Below, piece after piece: positions 8,115 to 15,801 of a stretch of DNA of 43,262 nucleotides. The stretch is from a virus: IMG/VR virus record IMGVR_UViG_3300047678_000073, positions 1 to 43,262 of that record. One strand, 5' to 3'. The notes beneath the pieces were generated by a model. That model had not been told where the DNA came from and did not search any database. It saw nothing but the letters and a program-made list of their open reading frames with translations. The first letter of the stretch is position 1, and every line of letters begins with the position of its first letter. Position numbers and translations under genes: made by a program.

Positions 8115-9599
8115 TTACAGGTCCAGAGTCTGAATTTTCATTGCCTTCTGTACGCGCTCCGTAATGCCGGGCGAGCTGATAGGCTTCGCGCCATCGGTGA
8201 TGCTGTACACGATGCCGTCCGCGCCCACGGCAATGATTTCGTCGTTGATCTTAACCGCCGTGCCGCCCCACGTTCCGTTATCGAAAGGACGTCCCTGCAC
8301 CGGGGCCACGGGCGCGTCCAGCACGCCAGTGAGGAAGAAAGGCTCGGTGGTGGTCGCGCCCAGCGCCCAGAATTGGTCGCCCGCCGTGATAAGCTGCACG
8401 ACGATATCCGGGCGGGCTTCGGCCGTTACAAAGTTCAGCGCGTCGACCGTAACCTCACCGGGGTCAATCCAGTAGATGCGGTCGCTGTTCTGCACCGACA
8501 GAAACACATAGGACTTCAGCACCGTCAGGCTGCTAACGATGAAATCCAGTGCATCGTGGCCCGGCTCGCCATGCGTATTGATCGTGACGCTATAGGTGCC
8601 ATTGTCGACGTCACTCCACGCCACGGTCTCCGTAGCCGACCCGCTGGCAACCGGCAGATGCTTGGCCAGCTTAACCGACGGGCTGGTCGCGTTCTGCGAG
8701 TACACGGCGGTCGTGTTGTACGTGAACGTCGCATTGACGCCCGCGCCCAAGCTGGCGGCAAACGTGAACGCCGTATCGCTGTCCAGCACCGGCCCCACGT
8801 CGAGGTTCGTATTGCCGCTGGTTCCCGGCTCGCTGATAAACGTCTGGCCGATGGTAAGGTCCGTCACGTCGCCCTGGAACACGAGGCCGACCAGCGTGGC
8901 CAGCCCGTTGCCGCTGTTAGACGTGTTGACGGTGACAAAACCGTTGTTCACGTCGTTGGCTGTCAGCGTGCCGTGGAACACCGCCCCGCTGATGGCGGTG
9001 CCGACGTTGCTGTCCGCGACGGTCCAATTGTCCGGCACGTCGAGCTCAATAGCCCCGGCGCACATGATGAGCATGTAGTCCCCCAGCGCCGCGCCCGCCG
9101 CCAACGGTACGTTGAACGTTCCGCCCGCCGCAGAGACCTCGCCAGTGCCTCGCAGGGTGCTGCGCGCCGGGTTGCTGCTCCGGCCGTTATAGGTGACCTG
9201 TTTGAGCTCTGCGGTGCCGTCGGTGTATTGGCACAGGACGCCGTCCGCGAAGAACATATTCTCGCGCGTGCTGTCGACACTCGGGTTCCCGTGGCCGTAC
9301 ACAAAGCCGTCCATAAGCACGAGCTTGTCGCCCTCGGTTGGCGTGTTGGTCAGGCGCAGAAGCTGGTTCTTGCTGAAAATGAACATCGCGCCGTTTGCGA
9401 AGCCACTCTGGCTGAACAAGCGGCGGATGGGGCCGTCGCCTGCCTCGATCCGCTTGGACAGACCGGGGCGGCGCAGCGCGGCCACGCCCTTGACCTGATC
9501 GGTCGGGTCTTGCTCGAGGTAGCGGTTGACGAACCTGATATCGGGCTCGTCAGCGCGCCGCCGCTGGTAGGTCTCGTTACCGAACGGGATATCAACCAT
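8115..9599 (-). CDS. P22 gp10-like tail hub / packaged DNA stabilisation protein
   Basis: 494 residues from ATG 9599, immediately after the stop of the gp4-like gene. The N-terminus (IPFGNETYQRR followed by VNRYLEQDP, then ALRRPGLSKRI) matches the opening of P22 gp10-type proteins, which plug the portal-adaptor channel and stabilise packaged DNA. Further along, MFIFSKNQLLRLT, MFFADG and ILDV-like strands followed by DRIYWIDPGEVTVDALNF and QFWALGATTTEPFF form repeating blades typical of this family. Length is close to the 472 residues of P22 gp10. Neighbours (gp4-like upstream) support the role. A long insert of about 200 residues in the middle (around 130-330) looks Ig- or jelly-roll-like. 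Confidence 0.75.
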   Translation of the reverse strand: MVDIPFGNETYQRRRADEPDIRFVNRYLEQDPTDQVKGVAALRRPGLSKRIEAGDGPIRRLFSQSGFANGAMFIFSKNQLLRLTNTPTEGDKLVLMDGFVYGHGNPSVDSTRENMFFADGVLCQYTDGTAELKQVTYNGRSSNPARSTLRGTGEVSAAGGTFNVPLAAGAALGDYMLIMCAGAIELDVPDNWTVADSNVGTAISGAVFHGTLTANDVNNGFVTVNTSNSGNGLATLVGLVFQGDVTDLTIGQTFISEPGTSGNTNLDVGPVLDSDTAFTFAASLGAGVNATFTYNTTAVYSQNATSPSVKLAKHLPVASGSATETVAWSDVDNGTYSVTINTHGEPGHDALDFIVSSLTVLKSYVFLSVQNSDRIYWIDPGEVTVDALNFVTAEARPDIVVQLITAGDQFWALGATTTEPFFLTGVLDAPVAPVQGRPFDNGTWGGTAVKINDEIIAVGADGIVYSITDGAKPISSPGITERVQKAMKIQTLDL

Positions 9600-10352
9600 T
9601 TACGACATCCATCCATAGCGGGTCCGCGAGCCGACTTGGTCGCGGTACGGGTTGTAGGACTGACGCGACATGACCAGCACGGGCAGGTCGGCGGGCGTGA
9701 CCACGGTCTGCGCGTAGCGAGCCTTGAAGCGACTGATGCACTGTTGCATCCAGCCACCCGAGTCCGCCATCATGGCGCGTCCGTAGCGCGGGTTCAGGCG
9801 CATGGCGAGCAATGTAACGAACACATCGTCGAATTCGGGTGGGAAGGGCATGGCCCCGTCGAGCGTTAGCGAGTCGATGCGGACCCAGTCGCCAAGGTCG
9901 GCGCGGTAGAACCACTGGCGAGTTTCGCCGTCGTCGTCCAATGTAATTTCGAAGGCATCCTCGATCAAACGCCCGTTGGCGTTGATAGTGATGGGGTTGC
10001 CGCTGATGTTGTTTCCAACGTCGACGAATGCCAGCCGGGCACCATCGTTCACGGCAGCGGGCAAGTAGAGGATTTGCGCGCCGCCCACGTTGACGAGCAG
10101 CCGCGCGCCAGCTTGCGGGCGGGTCCACCGATAAGCGGTCCACGAGCGGTTGTAGCCCGAGTCCGCGCCGACGACAGTGCCGACCGGCCAGTCAAAGAGC
10201 TTTTCGCCTACGTCGTTACCGAACACGTTCGACACCACCGCGTTCAGGCGGGTGATGGCCTGTGCCTGTTCGGCTGCCGTCGGGACGACTCCGATACCGA
10301 TGAGGTTGCCCTCGCGGTAGGCGTCCGTGATGATGTCGAGCGTGTCAGTCAT
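9600..10352 (-). CDS. Head-tail adaptor, P22 gp4-like
   Basis: 250 residues from ATG 10352. The N-terminus, DIITDAYREGNLIGIGVVP followed by AAEQAQAITRLNAVVSNV, is the helical signature of P22 gp4-like tail accessory proteins that bind under the portal ring. P22 gp4 is about 166 residues, and the extra length here is a beta-rich middle module (about 80-170). The C-terminal block LLAMRLNPRYGRAMM...CISRFKARY is helical again and has the ala/arg pattern of the family. It lies after the coat and small head genes and just before the gp10-like gene, which is the P22 order. I am fairly confident of the adaptor role. Confidence 0.7.
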   Translation of the reverse strand: MTDTLDIITDAYREGNLIGIGVVPTAAEQAQAITRLNAVVSNVFGNDVGEKLFDWPVGTVVGADSGYNRSWTAYRWTRPQAGARLLVNVGGAQILYLPAAVNDGARLAFVDVGNNISGNPITINANGRLIEDAFEITLDDDGETRQWFYRADLGDWVRIDSLTLDGAMPFPPEFDDVFVTLLAMRLNPRYGRAMMADSGGWMQQCISRFKARYAQTVVTPADLPVLVMSRQSYNPYRDQVGSRTRYGWMS

Positions 10353-10353
10353 G

Positions 10354-10662
10354 TTATGCCTTCTTCTTGTCGTCGGCGACGAGGAGCTCGATGAGCTTCT
10401 TCTCCGGCCAGTTCTTGTTGAAGGTGATCGTGGGCGTGCGGCCCTTGATCAGTTCGATCAGCTCGTCCTTGGTCTTGCCGTCATAAGGCGAAACCACCGG
10501 CGGCGTCACGATCGGCTGCCGTAGCGGTTCGACCTTCGAGCCCTTCGGTTTGTGGTCGTTGGGGTTGTCGGTCCAACCCTCGGGCACCTGATCTTCGTTT
10601 TCGAAGATCTGGGATTCACCCTCGGGGCCGAAGCGCCAGCCCGGGAACTTTGCGACGTCCAT
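10354..10662 (-). CDS. Small virion protein with HeH/LEM-like C-terminus
   Basis: 102 residues from ATG 10662. The N-terminal half (FPGWRFGPEGESQIFENEDQ) resembles small phage head proteins that contain a FPxWRYGP motif. The C-terminal 45 residues, with KTKDELIELIKGR and NWPEKKLIELLV, fit a helix-extended loop-helix (HeH/LEM or SAP-like) module. Such modules are found at the ends of short head proteins in several phages. It sits between the gp4-like adaptor and the 58-residue gene, so a head completion or decoration role is possible. The function is unproven. Confidence 0.65.
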   Translation of the reverse strand: MDVAKFPGWRFGPEGESQIFENEDQVPEGWTDNPNDHKPKGSKVEPLRQPIVTPPVVSPYDGKTKDELIELIKGRTPTITFNKNWPEKKLIELLVADDKKKA

Positions 10663-10678
10663 ACCTTTTACTCCGTTA

Positions 10679-10702
10679 GCAGCCCGGCCGAAACCGGGCT
10701 GC
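10679..10702. terminator. Intergenic hairpin between two small head genes
   Basis: GCAGCCCGG and CCGGGCTGC form a perfect 9-bp stem with a six-base loop. It lies between the 58-residue gene and the 102-residue gene. In the direction of transcription (minus) no U-tract follows, so it is more likely an attenuating or RNA-processing/stability hairpin than a full terminator. Confidence 0.5.
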
Positions 10703-10714
10703 CGAGGTTGTCCC

Positions 10715-10891
10715 TTACGAGGACTTCATGATCCCCGCTGCGACCAGCGCCGCCTGATGCGCGGCGATTGCCACGAGCGCGGTTGCGAGGTCCGTGGGGA
10801 CGGCTGCGAGCGCCGCCTGATTCTGCGGCTGCAGAAGACGAGCGCCGTTGCCCCGATCGAAATAGCGGGGCGGTGCGTAGAGTGCTGCCAT
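10715..10891 (-). CDS. Small Ala-rich head-region protein, unknown
   Basis: 58 residues from ATG 10891, chosen because AAGGA lies about 9 bases upstream; a GTG two codons earlier would be too close to it. The same AAGGAAC...GAAT spacing precedes the coat gene. The protein starts MAALYAPPRYFDRG and has a helical alanine/leucine-rich second half ending in MKSS. No family is recognised. It is set apart from its neighbours by two hairpins, at 10679-10702 and 10927-10955, immediately downstream of the coat gene. A decoration or head-stabilising role is possible but unsupported by motif. Confidence 0.55.
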   Translation of the reverse strand: MAALYAPPRYFDRGNGARLLQPQNQAALAAVPTDLATALVAIAAHQAALVAAGIMKSS

Positions 10892-10926
10892 ATTCACAGT
10901 TCCTTATGCGCTGTTTATCATAGGTA

Positions 10927-10955
10927 GCGGGGTCAGCCAGCGCGACCGACCCCGC
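10927..10955. terminator. Hairpin downstream of the coat gene
   Basis: GCGGGGTC and GACCCCGC pair over 8 bp with a 13-base loop, starting 16 bases after the coat stop in the direction of transcription. It is not followed by a run of U. It could partly terminate or protect the abundant coat message. Confidence 0.5.
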
Positions 10956-10970
10956 CGTTAGGCTCGGCTG

Positions 10971-12242
10971 TTAAGCCGCGCCGCTGCCCCGCGTGCCGAG
11001 GCGACGGTCGACATTGTCGACACCGAACAGCACGTCCCAACGGTGAAGATGGGTATCGTTCGTGCCGTCCGACGTCCGCCAGTAGCGGATCGTCACGCCG
11101 GTTTCCGGGTCGGACGCGAAGCTGGCCTGCCCGGTGAACGGGTCGGTCAGCTTGGCGAAGACCAGCGAGATCGACGACTTGTGGAAAGTCGCGTTCTGCC
11201 GGTATGCGGTCGACGGTGCGCCCATCCACGTGATGGGAGCGCTGTCCGCCGGGGCGGCGGTCACCGTCTGGTATGCCCCATCGATGATCATGGGGTTGGC
11301 GATCGTGACGGTGATCAAACCGCCGCCGCTCGCCGTGTAGGTTTTCGTCGCGGCGCTGTAGCCGCCCACGCCATCCACGCCCTCGAGAACGACGAACTGG
11401 GCATTGATGCCGGTATCCATCTTCGAGCGCGGGTTGACCCAGTTGACGCCAGCAGGCGAGAAGACCTCGCCGACCTTGACCGTGGCACCCGCTGCCAGAC
11501 CCTTGATCAGGAAGGTCTGCTTGTAGTCGTTGGTGTTGATCGCGGTGTAAGCCACGTTCTGGTTCGCACCATTGACCTGCGACGTACCGGCGGCGACGCG
11601 CGTGCCGGTAACGAGGTTCACGACGTTCTGCGTCATGTACGGCTGCACGTTGCCGATGAGCGGGATACGTGCCCGCTCCAACGCGTCGGTCGCGATGTCG
11701 CGCTGAGCGTACAGGCCGGTGAACGCACCGGCGAGTGCCCAGTTATCGGCCGGGCTCAGGACACCGGCACGCGAAGTGCCGGGCACCGCCAGTTCGTCCA
11801 GCCGCTGGGGCATGGCGAAGAAGTCGGTCGCGCTGTTGATCTTCTCGCCCGGCGTACCGACCCAAGAAGGGAACTCCAGCGTGCTGAGCATCAGCTCATA
11901 GTCGATGTTCTGCGCGATGGTCGCCGCGGACGACTTCATGATCTCGCTCTCGAGCAGATCATTGACCGTCAGCGTGTCTTCCAGCGAGGTGAACTCGATG
12001 TCGACGCCGCGCTGCTTGTCCATGGTGACGTCGATCTCGCCTTCGGTCACGCCCTGGACCTGTGCGACAGCGCCGTCACGAATCAAGAACTCGGGCGGGC
12101 GCTTGACCTTGATGGTCTGCCCGACCTTCTTGAATTCGTTCTTGAACTTGGTCGTGACGAGCTTGCCCATGACGAGCTCGTTGACCAGCAACGCCAACAT
12201 CGTGTTGGCGTAGACTTTGGGGGTAAGAAGAGTATTGGCCAT
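10971..12242 (-). CDS. Major capsid protein, P22 gp5-like
   Basis: 423 residues, against 430 in P22 coat. The start is ATG 12242 with AAGGA about 11 bases upstream. The N-terminal MANTLLTPKVYANTMLALLVNELV is typical of P22 gp5-type coat proteins, as are IKVKRPPEFLIRDG and the segment with DIEFTSLEDTLTVNDL. The N-terminal arm and a beta-rich C-terminal region are consistent with the HK97 fold. The order scaffold-coat-small head proteins-adaptor supports the call. The coat gene should be among the most strongly expressed, and a hairpin follows it. No protease gene is present, consistent with P22-like assembly without proteolysis. Confidence 0.88.
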   Translation of the reverse strand: MANTLLTPKVYANTMLALLVNELVMGKLVTTKFKNEFKKVGQTIKVKRPPEFLIRDGAVAQVQGVTEGEIDVTMDKQRGVDIEFTSLEDTLTVNDLLESEIMKSSAATIAQNIDYELMLSTLEFPSWVGTPGEKINSATDFFAMPQRLDELAVPGTSRAGVLSPADNWALAGAFTGLYAQRDIATDALERARIPLIGNVQPYMTQNVVNLVTGTRVAAGTSQVNGANQNVAYTAINTNDYKQTFLIKGLAAGATVKVGEVFSPAGVNWVNPRSKMDTGINAQFVVLEGVDGVGGYSAATKTYTASGGGLITVTIANPMIIDGAYQTVTAAPADSAPITWMGAPSTAYRQNATFHKSSISLVFAKLTDPFTGQASFASDPETGVTIRYWRTSDGTNDTHLHRWDVLFGVDNVDRRLGTRGSGAA

Positions 12243-12256
12243 AATTCAACGGTTCC

Positions 12257-13336
12257 TTAATCGCGGCTGCCCTTGTGGACACCCTTGTTCATGATCGGCG
12301 CTGCCATCTTCTTGAATGCACTGAAGTCGTCCGTGTCTGCGTCAACGGCGAACTTCCCGCCTGCGCCGCGCGTGCGGTTAGCGGGCGGCTCTGGTGCAGC
12401 AGAAGGCTTCGGCACCGGCTTTGCTTCGGTCTTGGCAAGCTCCGCGTCACGCATGAAGCGTCCCTCGAGCATACCAAAGTGCCGCGCCTGTTCGATCCCG
12501 TTCATCTGAGCGATGCGGCGGGACTCCTCCGGGTTGGAGGCGAGATGGTAGGCAACATCAGGACCCACGGCGGAATCCTTGATGCCAAGAGCGATCAGTG
12601 GGGGACATGCCCACGCTGCCGTTTCTGCGCCCTTGGTCACCTTCTCATCGAAGTCAGGATACTTCTCCTTCAGCTCCGGGGCGGCGATACCGGCCTCCCA
12701 CTTGCTGTCGAGCGAAGCCAGATCACCCTTCAGGCGCGACTGGCGCTCCTGAAACTGGAATTCCTGACGAGCGGCGTGCGTGGCGAGGTCGCGGGTGTAC
12801 TGCGGGTCGGCCTCACCGAATTCGTAGTCCAACGGATCAGGCTCCGCGTTGGGGTCTACGTTGCCCTCTTCTTCACCCTTCTTGGGTGCGAGAGCTTCTG
12901 CCTTTTCCCTCCATTCCTTGGCTTCGCGAGTCGCTTCCGCAGCGCGTCGCTCAGCCTCACGGGCGGTGGCAGTTACTTCACCTATTCTCTCCTCGACCGA
13001 TTTGCCTTTCTTGGCAGGGTCCGCGCCTTCGGAACCGTCATCTTCTGGCGCTTTACCTTCCTCGCCGGTCTTCTCTGGAGTTGCGGGCTCGGCTTGGCCC
13101 GAACTGTCTTCGACTTCATTGGGATCGAAGAACCCCGCGCCCGCTTCGGGCGCATCGTTGCCGCCGCCTTCGCCGCCCTCGGCTGCCGGGGCAGGGGCGG
13201 GCGTCGGTGACGGGGCTGGGCTCGGCGCTGGCGTACCGCCATCATGCCCGTCGGGCGCGCGCATGTAGCGACCCTTGGACAATTCGGCAGCGGTCATCGC
13301 AACGCCTGCGAGCAGCATGTGCTTGGACTTGATCAT
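12257..13336 (-). CDS. Scaffolding protein
   Basis: 359 residues from ATG 13336, which directly follows the portal stop (TAACATG) and has AAAGGAAAGAAG upstream; an in-frame start 32 codons earlier lies inside the portal gene and is less likely. The N-terminal 130 residues are acidic and rich in Pro, Ala and Gly (several (PAPSPAP)-like repeats). The middle (about 110-230) is a charged coiled-coil with RxAxERRAAEATREAKEWREKAE. The C-terminal region is basic, as expected for the coat-binding helix-turn-helix of P22 gp8 (303 residues). The position between portal and coat is the scaffold place in P22-like phages. A catalytic protease motif was not seen. Confidence 0.8.
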   Translation of the reverse strand: MIKSKHMLLAGVAMTAAELSKGRYMRAPDGHDGGTPAPSPAPSPTPAPAPAAEGGEGGGNDAPEAGAGFFDPNEVEDSSGQAEPATPEKTGEEGKAPEDDGSEGADPAKKGKSVEERIGEVTATAREAERRAAEATREAKEWREKAEALAPKKGEEEGNVDPNAEPDPLDYEFGEADPQYTRDLATHAARQEFQFQERQSRLKGDLASLDSKWEAGIAAPELKEKYPDFDEKVTKGAETAAWACPPLIALGIKDSAVGPDVAYHLASNPEESRRIAQMNGIEQARHFGMLEGRFMRDAELAKTEAKPVPKPSAAPEPPANRTRGAGGKFAVDADTDDFSAFKKMAAPIMNKGVHKGSRD

Positions 13337-13337
13337 G

Positions 13338-15650
13338 TTACTTCTTTCCTTTTTCATGCGTGGCGGGCTTGCCACGGTCGCCTGCGGGGCGAGGACCGGC
13401 GCTGGCAGTTTTCCGGCGATGCTCGGCATCACCTTCCTTCACCAAGGCAGCGCGCTCGGCGTGAAGGATCTCTTGGGCGTGCTTGGCGGGCAGATGCCGC
13501 GCCTCAGCTTCCGCCTTATCGGCAAGGGCTTGTGCTTCGCGCGCTTTGGCGTGCGATACGGGCACGTGAGCTTGAGCGGCAGCCGCTTCGGCCTCCGCCT
13601 TGACAATCTCGGCCATCTTGTTCTGAATTTCCAGCTTGCGAATGCCTTCGGCGTGCTGGAACTCGGCCGCAAGCTGAGTCAGCTCGAGCTGTTGCTTCTG
13701 CAGACCCATCTGCTGCTCTTGCGCCGCGCCCTGCATCGCTTGCTGCTGAGCGGCAGCCTGCTGAGCCTGCGGCGAATTCGGGTCGTTTGCAGCTTGCTTG
13801 TCGGGATCGTCGTCGGACAGTAGCTGGGGCGGGATGGTTTTCTTGAGCCGCTCGCTGATTTCCTGCGCGCCGGGCCAATCCTGCGCCTTGACAATGAGGT
13901 CCCCAGCGACCTGCATCAACTGCGGGGCGACCTGGATGGCCTGCATCATCGCATCGGCCGATTCCTGACGCTGGGTCGTGTAGCTCGGGCCGGTTTCGAT
14001 CGACACGCCATACTTGCCGTAGGTCAAATTCGGCGAATCAACGTCGTTGGGGTCGTTGATGGTGACCAGCGTCCGCTTGTCGTCGACCCCGGTGACCTCG
14101 ATAATCCGCATAGAGTCGTAGGCAACCGGGATAAGCTCGTTAACGACCGTGCCGCACTCTTCGATCGACGAATTCATGTTATCATGGAAGATAACGGTCG
14201 AAACGTCGCCCTCGCGCTGGCGGGCTTGGATGGCGCGCCCCGAAATCTCGTTGCTGCGGACGCCAAGGCTCGCATCCTGGAGGCCGGTGGTGTCCTTGAT
14301 GTTCTGCTGGTTCTGTTGCGAGAGCATCGCCCAGCCTTGGGGCCACGACGGCGGGTCGATACGGGTCGGCGGGGCGCTGGCGTTCTTGTTGAAGATCAGC
14401 AACGGGTCGCCGTCGCGGTGGGCGTTGCGCCACGCTTCCTCGCGGCCCTCGACGGCGTCTGCCGGGGCTGCCCACTGAGCCTTCGGTGCCAGCGCGAGGG
14501 TTTCGGCGGTCACACTGTCGGCGTAGTTCTTGAGGCGCTGCGGATCCTTCGCCGAACGGATAAGGCTAAACCGCACGCGGTCGTCGCCGACGTGAACGAT
14601 CGGCCCGGACACCTTGATGATGGGCAGGCGCGACAGGCGAAGCTCGTACGGACCTTCCAGGATCGCGAACGACGTGACAAGGTGCATCTGCGCGTAAGTC
14701 ACGATCGCTTTGCGGATGCGCGGCTTGCCCGACGTGGGATCGCGGAAAAGCTGCTCGCTGTACTGCTCTTCCGGCAGGTCCGTGATGTCCTTCACGTCGC
14801 CGTCCTGCATCAGGGCCAGCGTGCGCTCGCGCTCCAGCATACGCCAATGCTCGGTGAGCTTGACCACGTCCTTGTCGAACCAGCCTGTTTGGACCTGCGT
14901 TGTCGACAGGCTGTCGCCAATCTCGCCGGGGCAGGGGTGGTCCGGCCACGCCTTCTCATAGAGCTTGCGAGGCATCGTGTCTTGCACGAAACAGTGATTG
15001 GCGTCGCGCCCGGTGATGTCCACCGACATCATGTCCCATACCACGGCCAGCGGGTTGGGGATCGAGCGAATGAAGATGTCCTGGTCGAACACGTCGTTTT
15101 CGGCGTAGTCGAGGTCGACGCGGAAATTGCCGATGCCGCACATCACCTGATTCTCACAGGCGAGGTCGTACACGCGCTCGGCCTTGCTGGCGTCCTCGAT
15201 CGACTTGATTAGGCCGCTACGGGTCTCCGCCGCCTTGACATCGCCGTCCTTCTTCGGCCGCACCTTGATCGACGTGCTGTTGATGCGGCGGTCGCCGACG
15301 ACCTGCGCGATAAAGGAACGCAGCACGTTGACGGTGAGGCACGGCCGACCCTGCTCGAGCCGCGAAGCCTTGACCAATGGGTCCCACTGGTCGCCAGCGG
15401 CGAACTTCAGGTCGTCCAGCGCCGCTTCACGGTTGGCGCGGTCGTACGCCGCGTCGCCGTTGAAGGTTTTCACGACATCTTCGAGGTACTCTTGCTGATC
15501 CTCGTAACCTTCGGGGACGTACTTCGCCTTCTTGTCGGCATCGTCCTCATGCTCATCGGCAGCCGTATCGTGCATCATGAGCGCGTTCGGGTTGGTCGAC
15601 GCTAGAAGCGCCGCCTTGCCGCCCGTTTGTGAACTGAAGCTACTCGCCAT
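13338..15650 (-). CDS. Portal protein, P22 gp1-like
   Basis: 770 residues, near the 725 of P22 gp1. It starts at ATG 15650, which overlaps the 53-residue gene by 11 bases. Hallmarks of this portal family are visible: LKFAAGDQWDP (about residue 83), RPCLTVNVLRSFIAQVVGD (about 103-121), NSTSIKVRP, and later VMCGIGNFRVDLDY. The C-terminal 170 residues contain a Gln/Ala-rich coiled region followed by a Lys/Glu/Ala-rich helix, equivalent to the barrel of P22 portal. The neighbours TerL and scaffold support the call. It forms the dodecameric DNA gate at the capsid vertex. Confidence 0.88.
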   Translation of the reverse strand: MASSFSSQTGGKAALLASTNPNALMMHDTAADEHEDDADKKAKYVPEGYEDQQEYLEDVVKTFNGDAAYDRANREAALDDLKFAAGDQWDPLVKASRLEQGRPCLTVNVLRSFIAQVVGDRRINSTSIKVRPKKDGDVKAAETRSGLIKSIEDASKAERVYDLACENQVMCGIGNFRVDLDYAENDVFDQDIFIRSIPNPLAVVWDMMSVDITGRDANHCFVQDTMPRKLYEKAWPDHPCPGEIGDSLSTTQVQTGWFDKDVVKLTEHWRMLERERTLALMQDGDVKDITDLPEEQYSEQLFRDPTSGKPRIRKAIVTYAQMHLVTSFAILEGPYELRLSRLPIIKVSGPIVHVGDDRVRFSLIRSAKDPQRLKNYADSVTAETLALAPKAQWAAPADAVEGREEAWRNAHRDGDPLLIFNKNASAPPTRIDPPSWPQGWAMLSQQNQQNIKDTTGLQDASLGVRSNEISGRAIQARQREGDVSTVIFHDNMNSSIEECGTVVNELIPVAYDSMRIIEVTGVDDKRTLVTINDPNDVDSPNLTYGKYGVSIETGPSYTTQRQESADAMMQAIQVAPQLMQVAGDLIVKAQDWPGAQEISERLKKTIPPQLLSDDDPDKQAANDPNSPQAQQAAAQQQAMQGAAQEQQMGLQKQQLELTQLAAEFQHAEGIRKLEIQNKMAEIVKAEAEAAAAQAHVPVSHAKAREAQALADKAEAEARHLPAKHAQEILHAERAALVKEGDAEHRRKTASAGPRPAGDRGKPATHEKGKK

Positions 15651-15801
15651 CTTCGGTAATCCCCATCTTCTCGGTCAACTGGGCCAGCTCCGCCCGAATC
15701 GACGCGACATTCTGCTTGTAGCCGGGCAGCGGCTCACCTTCGTGGTTCGTGCGGGCGCGCAGGCGGCGCGTCAACAGGTCGATGCGGTTCTTAAGGCTCA
15801 T
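15640..15801 (-). CDS. Small coiled-coil protein between TerL and portal
   Basis: A 53-residue reading frame from ATG 15801 to TAG 15640. It begins MSLKNRIDLLTRRLRARTNH and ends TEKMGITEDGE. It overlaps TerL by four bases (ATGA) and the portal start by 11 bases, so it fills an otherwise unexplained gap with perfect translational coupling. The sequence is basic then acidic and predicts one or two amphipathic helices. No family is recognised. Many P22-like and lambdoid phages place a tiny head-tail connector or terminase accessory gene here, so a role in packaging is plausible. Confidence 0.65.
   Translation of the reverse strand: MSLKNRIDLLTRRLRARTNHEGEPLPGYKQNVASIRAELAQLTEKMGITEDGE

Noticed and set aside
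13337-13432. Scaffold start at 13432 inside the portal gene
   Set aside because: The ATG at 13336 has a strong ribosome site and directly follows the portal stop; the extra 32 residues are shadow sequence.
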